From Candidatus Sulfotelmatobacter sp. (GTDB lineage: Bacteria; Acidobacteriota; Terriglobia; Terriglobales; Acidobacteriaceae), in assembly GCA_030039165.1 (NCBI GenBank), contig JASHQM010000079.1, positions 62,001 to 126,000 of the forward strand: a stretch of DNA of 64,000 nucleotides, written 5' to 3'. The position numbers were made by a program, and so were the translations under genes. This document shows positions 53,846 through 63,174 of the stretch, piece after piece. The notes beneath the pieces are model-generated. The model saw only the letters and a list, made by a program, of their open reading frames with translations, was not told the origin of the DNA and did no database searches. Every line of letters starts with the position of its first letter. The stretch's first letter is position 1.

Positions 53846-56677
53846 TTAGTGAGGTTCGTGGCCGGCGCTAAGCAGATTCACATACAGGCGTACCGCTCCC
53901 GGCACGCCTGCCGGCAACTGCCGGAAGAATGCGTATCCCGTATAAACGTAAATTCCCTTGCCGTAATGGGCGAGCAGCAATCCGCCCTTCTGCGGCTCCT
54001 CGTTGGGATCGTGACACGAGAGCAAGGGTTGGAAGCGATCGTCCCACTTGTTCATGAAGTAGAGTCCGCGCTCCTGCACCCAGCCGTCGAAATCGCGAGC
54101 CGTGATTTGGTTCGGATAGTGGAAGACCTGATTATCGGGGGCGAGAATTTCGACGGGTGCTTCTTCGACGGAAACGCGTGCACGACTCAGCTCGGAGGGA
54201 TAAGGCGTGAAATGTCCATTGTTGAAGTCGGCCACGCCGGTGTTGTATTGCACGAGTAGTGTGCCTCCTGCGGAGACGAAATCGAGCAGCTTCTGATTGT
54301 TTTCGACTACATCTTTCTGCGTATCATAAGCGCGGATGCCAAGGACGATGGTGGCATATCGGCTGAGATCTTCGGTGGACAACTTCTCCGGTGGAATGGG
54401 AGCTACATCCATGCCAATCTGCTTAAGTACGGTCGGAATGTCATCGCCCGCACCCATGATATAGGCGATTTTGAGATCGTGCGGCGCGATCACATCGACG
54501 ATGCTGACCCGCTGTACGGCCGGCTGGTAGTAATAAAAGCTGCCCAGATCTTCGCGGGTGACCAGCGTGTAGCCTTCGCTGAAGTTCTCGCCATTACTTT
54601 GCAGAACCGCGCGAATCGTGGCACGACCCTCCTGCAAGCCCGCGGGAAAGACCTTGAACTGAAAATCCTGTTTTTCGCCGCGATGCGTGAAGCGCACGCC
54701 TAACTGCGCGGGGTCACAATGCCATCCGGCAGGCAGTTCGAGATGCAAGGTGCCTTTCATTTCGCGAGAAAGACTGGCGGCTACTCCGACAGTCACGGTG
54801 GAATTGGCGCCGTTGTGCGTGGAGATGGTTTGGGTTCCGGGTTCGAGAGCGACGGAGAATGCAGGCACGACGGCCAGTGGACGCACTGTTTCTTTGCCAG
54901 AGTCGTCGATGAATTCGGCAACCACTGGTTGCTCAATGCTGATTCTGTTTGCCAGGACCGCCCCTGCGAGGGAATACGTTGCTCGCGCGCGCAACGGAGG
55001 CGGGGGAAATGGCAGAGTCACATAATCGGGATTATCGATCTGATTGATGCTCTCGGTTTCGGGGTTGGCCCGATGCCAATACGGGCGCGTGTACTTCGCT
55101 CCTTTGGGAACGCGGAGTCGAAAAACGACCTGCTCGTTGTTGCCCGGCTTGATAGGGACCCGTTTGGTTTTGTCGGAGGTCGTTCCCCAGCCGGGAGGAA
55201 CTTCGATTTTGAGGCCGTCGATCAGAAGAGTGTGCTTGGATCCATTGTGCAGATCGACAGCCACGAGAAATTCTTGGCCGGGAGAGACTGCGCTCAAGGC
55301 GTCGGATTCTTTCGGAAGCTCCTCCTTGAAGGCGTGGCCATTGGAGTCTACGCGGGAAACTACGCTTGCCTCAAGGGTGGTGTTCAAAGCTTCGTTGGTT
55401 GCTGTTTCCGCCAGCTTTTCCTTTTCGCTAAGCCTCATCAGGAGATCGGCTTTGGCAGGTTCGCTTAGAGTGCTCGAGCTGATTCTGGTTTGAATCTGCC
55501 CGAGAGCAGAAACAACCGCAAGAAGAGGAGTCGCAGCCGCAGAGGGATCGTTCTTCTTAATGTCGTCATTGGCTTCGGCAATTTTTCGGGCAACATCTGT
55601 TAGCTCCTGCCGCAGGTATGGAGCTTTCGATTCTTCAGCGCCCAAGCGCGAAGCGAGGCCGGGCAGAGTGGTATCGATTCCGTCGAAGAAATCTTTCTCA
55701 TGTCCGTTTTTGTCAAGCTTTGGCGGCTTAATCGAATCAACCAGCTTATAGAAAGTAAAACGGTCGCCAGGTTCGACGTTCCAGTTGGCTGCGCCCTGAG
55801 AAAGTTGATGGCGCAGGCCCTTCATGGCAAATTGCACGTAGGAGCCATCGAGATCGGTATCGGGCTGGCCAGTGTTAAGTTTGACAGTCCAATTCTCATC
55901 GGGGCAGGTTTGGACGCCGAATCCACAAACGTTGCCGATGTAAAGCTTCTTTGCTTGCCAGGGTTCGAGGCCTTGCGCGATCTGGTCGGGAAACCGTTTG
56001 GGATCGGCAGCGGCATGGAAGGCTTCCTGCGTGAGAATGCTCGATGCCTGGTGATGGCCGTGACCGTCGCGCGGCGTGCCGGAAAAACGGGCGACAAGCA
56101 CGTCGGGGCGGAAGGTGCGGATTACTCGCACCATGTCGCCCAGCGCGATGTCGTGTCCGCCCCATTTTTCAAAAGTTTCATCGGCGCTCTTTGAGAAGCC
56201 AAAATCGGCGACGCGGGTGAAGCGCTCCTGCACGCCGTAGTATTGGTCGGCGGCGAGCAGTTCCAATGTGCGCACTACGCCCAGCACATCGAACAAATTG
56301 CTGCCGATTTTGTTTTGACCGCCCTCGCCACGATTGAGAGTGAGCAGGAGCACGGTGTCTCCGCGACCGCGGGACTCGAGCGTGAGCATGCCGCCATCTT
56401 CATCGTCGGGGTGCGCCACGGTTTGCATCAGGCGGGCTGTGGTGCTCAAGCGGCGAAGGTTTTCGCGGAGGCCGGGTTGCCCCTGATCTTGCGGCAGTTC
56501 GGGAGGAACACCCATATACGGGAGAGACGCGAATTGTGAGGAACTGGTCGCAGCATCGGGTGCATCGCCTGGATGTGAAGCGAAGAGGAAAACAGGAATC
56601 AGCAGCAGCGCAATCAGGAGCAGAAAGCACACGGTCCAGTTGCAGCGCAGATAATGGATAAGCTGGATGTCAGGCAT
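53846..56677 (-). CDS. PIG-L/LmbE-type deacetylase fused to beta-sandwich and GATase-like domains
   Basis: 943 residues from ATG 56677; GTG 56704 would add nine. A membrane anchor or signal segment (CFLLLIALLLIPVFLFA) is followed by the PIG-L domain (about 65-300): QTVAHPDDEDGGML is the zinc and catalytic motif and GHGHHQAS the second zinc site. A helical linker (about 370-450) follows. Two beta-rich modules (about 455-720) include an NEW3-like region. The last 200 residues (VLGIRAYDTQKDVVENNQKL, GGTLLVQYNTG) resemble a glutamine-amidotransferase-like fold. PIG-L enzymes deacetylate N-acetylglucosaminyl compounds; the substrate here is probably periplasmic and unidentified. Confidence 0.85.
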   Translation of the reverse strand: MPDIQLIHYLRCNWTVCFLLLIALLLIPVFLFASHPGDAPDAATSSSQFASLPYMGVPPELPQDQGQPGLRENLRRLSTTARLMQTVAHPDDEDGGMLTLESRGRGDTVLLLTLNRGEGGQNKIGSNLFDVLGVVRTLELLAADQYYGVQERFTRVADFGFSKSADETFEKWGGHDIALGDMVRVIRTFRPDVLVARFSGTPRDGHGHHQASSILTQEAFHAAADPKRFPDQIAQGLEPWQAKKLYIGNVCGFGVQTCPDENWTVKLNTGQPDTDLDGSYVQFAMKGLRHQLSQGAANWNVEPGDRFTFYKLVDSIKPPKLDKNGHEKDFFDGIDTTLPGLASRLGAEESKAPYLRQELTDVARKIAEANDDIKKNDPSAAATPLLAVVSALGQIQTRISSSTLSEPAKADLLMRLSEKEKLAETATNEALNTTLEASVVSRVDSNGHAFKEELPKESDALSAVSPGQEFLVAVDLHNGSKHTLLIDGLKIEVPPGWGTTSDKTKRVPIKPGNNEQVVFRLRVPKGAKYTRPYWHRANPETESINQIDNPDYVTLPFPPPPLRARATYSLAGAVLANRISIEQPVVAEFIDDSGKETVRPLAVVPAFSVALEPGTQTISTHNGANSTVTVGVAASLSREMKGTLHLELPAGWHCDPAQLGVRFTHRGEKQDFQFKVFPAGLQEGRATIRAVLQSNGENFSEGYTLVTREDLGSFYYYQPAVQRVSIVDVIAPHDLKIAYIMGAGDDIPTVLKQIGMDVAPIPPEKLSTEDLSRYATIVLGIRAYDTQKDVVENNQKLLDFVSAGGTLLVQYNTGVADFNNGHFTPYPSELSRARVSVEEAPVEILAPDNQVFHYPNQITARDFDGWVQERGLYFMNKWDDRFQPLLSCHDPNEEPQKGGLLLAHYGKGIYVYTGYAFFRQLPAGVPGAVRLYVNLLSAGHEPH

Positions 56678-56938
56678 TACCCGGGACAATTTCGAAGGTT
56701 GCACCCTACAAGGATGGGGCCTCGGGGTACTTTAACGCAAATTCTTTCATGCCAGCGGCCATTACTGAGTCGATGGCTCCCCGCGATTTGACTGTTTGCT
56801 ACATCAATTTTCCATCGGCTGACAAAAGGACTGCTGCCATATCCGGGGGAGGCGAGACCCAGCCCCGCCGCGAGCAGCCAAAGATCCTGCCAACCCGTAT
56901 AGCTCCCCGTTAACCATCACGAAAACGCACTGGTCGCG

Positions 56939-59335
56939 TCATTGCTGCCCCTCTTTCAGCGCGTCCTGGCAATTGCTACCGGCGGTCAGAACCTGGTTGA
57001 ATTCGGCTTCTTTGCGCAGGTCCTTAAGCAGGGGATCTTCCAGCAAGGGCGAATAGGCACAGTAATTTTGCTGGACTGCCGCTTTGAGCAGGCGGAGTGC
57101 GGCTTCTTTCTGGCCGCAGTAGGCCATAATGGAACCCACGCGGTACCACTGTTCAGGATCGGGCTCGGTCATAACAGAGGTTTCGGTCTCCTTCACGATG
57201 CGGTCGAGATCGGAAGGACGTCGGGATTCTGTGCATGCCGCCAGCAGATCGCGGTGATAATGAGGATTTTGGGTAACATTTTTCACGGCCTCGCGCGCCT
57301 GCTCCACATTTCCCTGATCCAGATAAACATAAGGCATGACCCATGCTGCCCACTCGGAGCCGGGGTCGAGGCGGATAAAATCCCTGGCGCGTTCGGTTTT
57401 GCCGAGTTCCAGGAACGCCCACGCGCAGGAGCGGAAACTGAAATTGCCAGGGTCGAGGCTTAGCGCAGCGTCGCACTGTTGCGTCGCCTGTTCTGTCATG
57501 CCCGCATAACGGAGCACGTAGCTGAGTGCGAAGTGCGCGTCGGCGCTTTGTGGACGGCGGCGGACAAGATCTTGGGCTTCCTGGTAGGCGTGGCTGAGGT
57601 CTCCGCGCTCGACACGGTTGGTGATTAGACTGCTAGCAGCAGAAACAAGATTGGGGTCGAGCACAAGCGCCTTTTCATAGGCCCGGTTGGACCGCTGGAA
57701 CATTACTTCGCCGCCGCCGCCGTAGTAGGAATCATAATAGTAACGCTGGCCGAGAGCTTCCCATGCCGGAGCATAGCCGGGATCGACTCCCACAACGTGC
57801 TCTAGGACAGCAATTGCGTCTTTGTTTGGTGCTGGATCGTGCGGCAGAGCGAGCGAGTGCAGATAAAGATCGTAGGCCTCCTGACTCCTGGGGCGGGATG
57901 CGGTGCTGATTGTTCCACCGGCACCGAGAATGGGCAAGAGTCCCTGCTGGACTTGCGTGGCCAACTGGTTTTGCAAAGAGATCAAGTCATTCACACCCGA
58001 CGTGACGGTGCTTTGCCACAGGAGCCGATCATTGATGACATCGACGGCTTCTAACGTGACGGTGAGTTGTTCGCCTTTCCGCAGGAAGTGGCCCGTGAGC
58101 AGGCGGCCGACGTGCAGCTGCTGGCCGATCTTGTGAGGATCAAGGTCGGGCTCTACATACTTGCGCGTGGTAGAAGAGGGGCGCACGTCAAGCGAACGGG
58201 CATAAGTGAGAGCACTGGTCAGTTCGTCGGGGAGCGCGAGGCGCAGATAATCGACCGAGTAGTCGCCGTTCATGTTTTGAAAAGGTAAGACGGCGATGGC
58301 ATTGGCCTGCTCAAGGCTGGCGGCAGCGCGATGTTTAAACCAATAAGCACCGACGGCAGCGAGCACGGTGACCAGCACTGCCAGAGTGCCCAACCAGAGC
58401 CATAGTTGCCAGCGGCTATTCGCCGTCCGGCCAAACGTTCCGCTGGCGACTCGCAGCCTGGCAGTCTGAAATGCAGACCTGACCTGGCCGGATTCGGTCT
58501 CCTTCTTGAGTTGCTGAAGATCGGCCTTCATCTGCGTGGCGCTCTGGTAGCGCTGATTACGGTCTTTCTCCATGGCCTTGCCGATGATGGCTTCGAGTTC
58601 GATGGGAACTTGCGGATTGAGCGAGCACGGCGAAACGGGTTTGTCGTGAAGGACGGCGTCGAGCGTCATCAAGGAGTTTTTGCCCGAGAACGGTTTTTTG
58701 CCGGTCGACATTTCGTACATGACAACACCGAAAGAGAAAAGGTCGCTGCGGAAATCAAGGTCTTCACTTCGCGCCTGCTCGGGTGACATGTAAACAGCCG
58801 TGCCGGGGATCACGCCAATGGCGGTGAGCGTGTTGTCTGCGCCGGCAGGATCGCTATCGGTACCCACATGATGCAGAACTTTGGCGAGTCCGAAGTCGAG
58901 GACTTTGACCTGGCCGGTCGGAGTCAGAAATATGTTGGCGGGCTTGATGTCGCGATGAACAATGCCTTTGGCGTGAGAGGCTGCAAGGGCGTCTGCGACC
59001 TGCATGCTGATATCGAGGAGTTTGTCGGTCTCGATGGGCTTGGCCGTTTGCTTGAGGCTCTCGCCATCAATCTTCTCCATCACGATGAAGGGATGGCCAT
59101 TGTTATCTTCGATGCCATGGATCGTACAGATATTGGGATGGTTTAACTGCGAGGCAGCTCGGGCTTCACGGCTGAAACGTTCCAGGGATTTAGGGTCGCC
59201 AGAGAGATTCTCAGGAATGAACTTGAGGGCAACGTGTCGGCCGAGCTTGAGATCTTCGGCTTCATAGACCACCCCCATGCCGCCGCCCCCGAGTTTCCCC
59301 AGGATGCGATAGTGGGATACGGTCTGGCCAATCAT
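56939..59335 (-). CDS. Transmembrane Ser/Thr protein kinase with FlgO-like and TPR sensor
   Basis: 798 residues from ATG 59335; GTG 59347 adds four. The kinase domain (about 5-280) has GGGGMGVVYEAED, the ATP Lys in HVALKFIP, HRDIKPANIFL, DFGLAK and the GTAVYMSPEQ activation loop. After a juxtamembrane stretch, one membrane helix (LWLWLGTLAVLVTVLAAVGA, about 320-340) leads to an extracytoplasmic FlgO-like domain (IAVLPFQNMNGD, about 350-480) and TPR repeats (about 500-790). The same sensor layout is used by the DNA-binding regulator at the left edge. Signal and targets are unknown. Confidence 0.93.
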   Translation of the reverse strand: MIGQTVSHYRILGKLGGGGMGVVYEAEDLKLGRHVALKFIPENLSGDPKSLERFSREARAASQLNHPNICTIHGIEDNNGHPFIVMEKIDGESLKQTAKPIETDKLLDISMQVADALAASHAKGIVHRDIKPANIFLTPTGQVKVLDFGLAKVLHHVGTDSDPAGADNTLTAIGVIPGTAVYMSPEQARSEDLDFRSDLFSFGVVMYEMSTGKKPFSGKNSLMTLDAVLHDKPVSPCSLNPQVPIELEAIIGKAMEKDRNQRYQSATQMKADLQQLKKETESGQVRSAFQTARLRVASGTFGRTANSRWQLWLWLGTLAVLVTVLAAVGAYWFKHRAAASLEQANAIAVLPFQNMNGDYSVDYLRLALPDELTSALTYARSLDVRPSSTTRKYVEPDLDPHKIGQQLHVGRLLTGHFLRKGEQLTVTLEAVDVINDRLLWQSTVTSGVNDLISLQNQLATQVQQGLLPILGAGGTISTASRPRSQEAYDLYLHSLALPHDPAPNKDAIAVLEHVVGVDPGYAPAWEALGQRYYYDSYYGGGGEVMFQRSNRAYEKALVLDPNLVSAASSLITNRVERGDLSHAYQEAQDLVRRRPQSADAHFALSYVLRYAGMTEQATQQCDAALSLDPGNFSFRSCAWAFLELGKTERARDFIRLDPGSEWAAWVMPYVYLDQGNVEQAREAVKNVTQNPHYHRDLLAACTESRRPSDLDRIVKETETSVMTEPDPEQWYRVGSIMAYCGQKEAALRLLKAAVQQNYCAYSPLLEDPLLKDLRKEAEFNQVLTAGSNCQDALKEGQQ

Positions 59336-59752
59336 CGAAGATGACACTCCGTCCGCGTAATGGTAGGCCCGCGGCGACGCCCGGTCAACCGGCAGGGGTA
59401 TGCCATCAGGGGTATTACCGCACGAATTAAACTGGATGCGGGCATAAGCGATAGGCGAATAGCGCTGAGGGTGTGTGCCCTGCGGAAAGGGAGAGTAGCC
59501 GCAAGTCCAATCTTGCTTCGGGCGCTAAAGCGCTGTTCCTTCTTCCGATCAGAAAAAGTAGCAGCTAACTGGGCCGACAAACAGTAATCATCACCAGTCG
59601 ATATTAGAACTTGCTGAGAAACAATCCTCCAGCGCAAGCCTGTCCCATCCGCGACATCTTTTTCCCAAAACTGATAATCGCCCACCTATTTTGGCGGGCA
59701 TTCTGGGGAGCGATAGCCGCTGCGGTTATTATGAAGTTGAGGCTCGTCGAGG
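59336..59752. other. Divergent promoter region, gene-free
   Basis: About 415 bp between the kinase and the DUF2934 gene. It contains a short palindrome GCGCTAAAGCGC (59522-59533), a form found in intergenic repeats of these bacteria. No ORF with a ribosome-binding site or recognisable protein was found. Confidence 0.4.
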
Positions 59753-60100
59753 GTGGAATCCGTAGCAAATCATCCTTCCGAACTGCACGAGGCGATTCGC
59801 CTGCGGGCCGAGGAGATCTATCAGCGCAGCGGATGCGTGGGCGGACGTGATTTGGAAAATTGGCGACAGGCTGAAGCTGAGATTTGGCGCGAAATCGCTT
59901 CCCGCAATCTGCGCCATGTCGTGGTGAAGGTGCAGGGTGTCGTTTATACGGGAGAGTACAAGGCTGACGCCGCCGGTGGTTATGTTCCGGGTGAATTCCA
60001 GCACGGCGATCCTGTAGCCGTAAATTTTAAGGGTGATAAGTTGTTTCTTCGACGGCCGAACGGGCGAGAACTGGAAACCAGAGTTGTAAAAAAAGACTGA
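59753..60100 (+). CDS. DUF2934 protein
   Basis: 115 residues starting at GTG 59753. The first 40 residues (LHEAIRLRAEEIYQRSG, NWRQAEAEIW) are the DUF2934 motif, and the rest is a basic beta-rich tail (VVVKVQGVVYTGEY). No function is known for this family, which is frequent in acidobacteria and some proteobacteria. A terminator follows directly. Confidence 0.85.
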   Translation: MESVANHPSELHEAIRLRAEEIYQRSGCVGGRDLENWRQAEAEIWREIASRNLRHVVVKVQGVVYTGEYKADAAGGYVPGEFQHGDPVAVNFKGDKLFLRRPNGRELETRVVKKD

Positions 60101-60137
60101 AGCGGCTGTGACATGCCCAGACGCGCGCCGCTTTTTT
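60100..60137 (+). terminator. Terminator of the DUF2934 gene
   Basis: AAGCGGC (60100-60106) and GCCGCTT (60127-60133) flank a 20-base loop and are followed by a run of six T (60132-60137). It begins at the last base of the DUF2934 stop codon and reaches the stop codon of the convergent gene, so it may serve both. Confidence 0.65.
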
Positions 60138-61365
60138 ATTCACTGGGAAAGAAGGCTGCCGATGCTCCCACCCACTCCATGTTCTTGTTGTGGTCGACGC
60201 CCATCATGAGTCCACGGCCCATCCGGATAATGGTTAGCACGGGCGTAAGTTCTTCCAACCATACATACATGACTCGTACTTCGGCCTTCGTGGGGCCGAA
60301 TGGAGTTTCTATTACCGGCTCGAAGTGCAGGCGCTCCTGAAGAATGTATTCGGAGCACCTCGCCGCGGGTATGGCATCGATATCCTCCTTCTGCGGTGCG
60401 ATTACCACACCCAGGCCAGCGAAAGAATAGAGCGGCTTGAGCGCGTAGTTTTCGAGATCGTCGGGAAGGCGATCGAGCCTATCGAGGAACCAGGTCTTGG
60501 GTACGGACTCGTGGCTCAGGTAGGGGATGGAGAACTTACTGATGCGGAAATACCAGTTGGGATGGCCAGCCCATTCGACGGCAAGATCGTCTCGCCAGTC
60601 GAAATTCAGTTTGATTCCTTTGCGCTGAAGTTCGTCGACGATCGCGCGGTTGTAGATGCGGTTGATGGGGATTCGTTTGCCGTTGCGCTCGTAATAAAGC
60701 TGCAACCCTTGTTTCTTGACCGATTCGATATCGACTGTGGGAATTCCCAGCATTTTTTCGGTGAGCAGAAAGTCAGGCAAAGTTTTCTGTTCTTGGGGCC
60801 GGATTTCCATAAGGATTACATTTTCGGGATCGTGCAGCCCCACGATCGCCTGTCGCAGAAGATGACGATAAGCCAGATCGTCGAGTCCGCCCAGAAAATA
60901 CCGCAAATGAGAGCCCGCGTGCGCCTGTTCCCGATTACTGGAATCCCAGCTCTCTAGCCCATAGACATCCATGTAGGTTTGCGCCAGCCTGGCCTGGTAG
61001 GCATACAGAGAAGGGAAGGCTTGCAACTCGACCAGTTTTGGTGCTAGTTCGCCGTTCGCGCTGCGAACCAGGCCGAAGTCGACCTGAACGAACATGGGAT
61101 GTGGGGGCTCATTGGGAACGCGGAACTCGGTGGGGATGGATTCATCCGAACGGGCACGATAACCGGAATCAGCGACCAGTTGCCGAATTAGTTCTTTGCC
61201 GTCGGCGGCCATACGATCCAACAGGGATTTGGGAAAAAAGCAGGGGGTCTCGCACAGGCGGAATTGCACGTGTGTACCGCAGGCGCGGTCGATGAGGCGG
61301 AGAAACTCCTGATACTTGCCCGGAGTAAAGCTTGCATTGAAGCGCTGACGGAGCCAGGGAATCAT
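60136..61365 (-). CDS. ATP-grasp-like protein of unknown function
   Basis: 409 residues from ATG 61365 (MIPWLRQRFNASFTPG); a TTG at 61386 adds seven. The C-terminal third has ATP-grasp-like signatures: ENYALKPLYSFAGLGVVIAP with a candidate nucleotide-binding Lys, SEYILQERLHFEP in the position of the adenine-contact strand, and KAEVRVMYVW. N-terminal VQVDFGLVRSANGELAPKLV reads like a ligase substrate domain. A ligase acting on an amino acid or peptide is possible but unproven; its neighbours give no clue. Confidence 0.6.
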   Translation of the reverse strand: MIPWLRQRFNASFTPGKYQEFLRLIDRACGTHVQFRLCETPCFFPKSLLDRMAADGKELIRQLVADSGYRARSDESIPTEFRVPNEPPHPMFVQVDFGLVRSANGELAPKLVELQAFPSLYAYQARLAQTYMDVYGLESWDSSNREQAHAGSHLRYFLGGLDDLAYRHLLRQAIVGLHDPENVILMEIRPQEQKTLPDFLLTEKMLGIPTVDIESVKKQGLQLYYERNGKRIPINRIYNRAIVDELQRKGIKLNFDWRDDLAVEWAGHPNWYFRISKFSIPYLSHESVPKTWFLDRLDRLPDDLENYALKPLYSFAGLGVVIAPQKEDIDAIPAARCSEYILQERLHFEPVIETPFGPTKAEVRVMYVWLEELTPVLTIIRMGRGLMMGVDHNKNMEWVGASAAFFPSE

Positions 61366-61488
61366 GCACGAAATTATGCCGCACAAACACTATGACTTAT
61401 CGCAGAAAATGAAGTGTCTTAAACAGAGAGGATAGAGGGGTAGTGGGTCAGTTTGAATCAAACTCTCACCCACTACCGATAGAGGGAT

Positions 61489-62478
61489 TCACTTCTCGCG
61501 GCCAACCACGAATTCCGGGGCCCAGAGCAAGGCCCGCTTTATTTCCGAGTCTGGAAAATAACAGATGGATTCGCGGGAACATTCCGCGTACTCCATCGCG
61601 CGCGCTGAGGCGGCGTCGAGCGATCCATAGCGCCGCAAAATATCCATGATCTCGGCGCGGGTCACGCCATCGAAGGCACGATCGCGCAAAATGGTTTCGA
61701 TTTTGACCCGCTCTTCCGCCGTGCAGCGTTCGAGAGAGTGAATCACGGCCATCGTGACTTTGCCCTCGCGCAAATCGCTGGCCACGGGCTTGCCTAAGAC
61801 CTCTTCCGAGGCCGTCAAGTCAAGCACGTCGTCTACGATTTGAAACGCCATCCCTAAATTGCGGCCGTACTGCCCGAGGGCTTCCTCCTGCTCGGGTGTA
61901 GCTCCGCCAAGAATTGCACCCAGGCGCATGCAAACGGAGAACAGGCAGGCAGTCTTACGATAGATCAGATCGAGGTGCTGATCGAGGGTAATCAACTGAC
62001 CCAGTTTTTCCATCTGCAAAAGCTCGCCCTCCACCATTTGCTGCGTCAGTTCGATCAGCGTGTCGAGAATGCGGAAATTGCGCTCCTGCACCGCGATCTT
62101 GAAGGCTTGCATGTAAAGCCAGTCGCCCGCCAGAACGCATTTGGAATTGCCCCACTGGGTATTGGCCGCGGGACGGCCGCGCCGCGTTTTGGCCTCGTCA
62201 ATGATGTCGTCGTGCACCAGAGTTGCGGTATGGATGATTTCGACGACCGCACCAAGACGAACCGCGCCGTGCCCCCGATAATCAAAGAGCCGGGATGAGA
62301 GAAAAAGCAAGGCGGGCCGAAGGCGCTTGCCGCCGCCATTGCGCAGATATTCGCCGATTTCGGTGATGGCCTGCACGCCCGAGACAGTGTCCTGGCCGAA
62401 CTCGCCCTCGAGCGCCACGAGATCATCCCGCAGCAAATCGAAAATCTCTTTTCCGTTAATGGTGGTCGATACGCCCAA
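61489..62478 (-). CDS. Long-chain polyprenyl diphosphate synthase
   Basis: 329 residues from TTG 62478, after AAAGGG. Both aspartate-rich motifs are present: DDIID at 90-94 (HDDIIDEAKTRRGRP) and DDVLD in FQIVDDVLDLT, with GGGKRLRP upstream. Ala85, five residues before the first motif, is small, which is the pattern of enzymes making long chains (octa- or heptaprenyl, IspB/HepT-like). The product would be the side chain of menaquinone or a related quinone. The gene is followed by an inverted-repeat element on its upstream side (62492-62591). Confidence 0.92.
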   Translation of the reverse strand: MGVSTTINGKEIFDLLRDDLVALEGEFGQDTVSGVQAITEIGEYLRNGGGKRLRPALLFLSSRLFDYRGHGAVRLGAVVEIIHTATLVHDDIIDEAKTRRGRPAANTQWGNSKCVLAGDWLYMQAFKIAVQERNFRILDTLIELTQQMVEGELLQMEKLGQLITLDQHLDLIYRKTACLFSVCMRLGAILGGATPEQEEALGQYGRNLGMAFQIVDDVLDLTASEEVLGKPVASDLREGKVTMAVIHSLERCTAEERVKIETILRDRAFDGVTRAEIMDILRRYGSLDAASARAMEYAECSRESICYFPDSEIKRALLWAPEFVVGREK

Positions 62479-62491
62479 TCTTACGCCCTTT

Positions 62492-62591
62492 CACCACGGA
62501 GGCACAGAGACCCGGAGAAAATGAAAAATGAGGTGCGAAACCCAACCGCCATTCCTCTGAAAAACCTCCGTGTCTCAGCGTCCCCGTGGTG
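62492..62591. repeat. Inverted repeat element with 26-bp arms
   Basis: The arms at 62492-62517 (CACCACGGAGGCACAGAGAC plus CCGGAG) and 62566-62591 match in 21 of 26 positions as an inverted pair, separated by 48 bp. The element lies between YajQ and the prenyl synthase. It is the most complete copy of a family that also appears degenerately at 36816, 38205, 51472 and 52252. Such elements look like small non-coding mobile repeats (REP/MITE-like); this is inference. Confidence 0.7.
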
Positions 62592-62598
62592 AGGATTG

Positions 62599-63093
62599 CT
62601 AATTTGTTCTGTAATTCGTGAACTGCAAGTCGATCCCGAAATCGCGCGCGCGTAGCATGGCGATCACCTCTTGCAAGGTATCGCGATCTTTGCTACTGAC
62701 GCGGACTAGATCTCCCTGAATTGATGCCTGGGCTTTTTTTTTTGAATCCTTTACCAGTTTGACGATTTCGCGGGCCTTCTCGATGGCGATGCCCTGTTGC
62801 AATGTGACCCGGCGCTTCGCTGTGCCGCCCGCGGCAGACTCAATCGCGGCATACGTAAGGTTTTTCAGGGGCACGCCGCGTTTTACCAGTTTCTGCTGCA
62901 GAACATCGTTTACCGCCTTCAATTTGTACTCGTCGGACGAATGCAGCACGATGGCATCTTTTTCCAGTTCGATATTTGATTTCGAGTCCTTCAGGTCAAA
63001 ACGGGTGTGGACTTCCTTGAGCGCCTGCTGAATGGCATTAGAAACTTCCTGCATATCGACTTTGCTGACGATGTCGAAACTGTTATCGGGCAT
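62599..63093 (-). CDS. YajQ family nucleotide-binding protein
   Basis: 164 residues, intact. Signatures are SFDIVSKVDMQEVSNAIQQA at the N-terminus, RFDLKDSKSNIEL, YAAIESAAGGTAKRRVTL and VRVSSKDRDTLQEVI. YajQ has been reported to bind cyclic di-GMP in some bacteria and to act with a transcription factor; earlier work linked it to nucleotide and RNA binding. A PAS-GGDEF-EAL gene is at 12842. The start ATG 63093 has a weak AGAAG upstream. Confidence 0.93.
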   Translation of the reverse strand: MPDNSFDIVSKVDMQEVSNAIQQALKEVHTRFDLKDSKSNIELEKDAIVLHSSDEYKLKAVNDVLQQKLVKRGVPLKNLTYAAIESAAGGTAKRRVTLQQGIAIEKAREIVKLVKDSKKKAQASIQGDLVRVSSKDRDTLQEVIAMLRARDFGIDLQFTNYRTN

Positions 63094-63174
63094 CTCATTT
63101 CACTTCTTTCTGAAATGATGGAATCTTAAATGAGATTATCAGAAGAAGGTCTCACAACGGCAACGATTAAGAGC

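Noticed and set aside
59332..59685. Open frame upstream of the kinase on the same strand
   Set aside because: It overlaps the kinase start in another phase and has no domain or credible translation signal.
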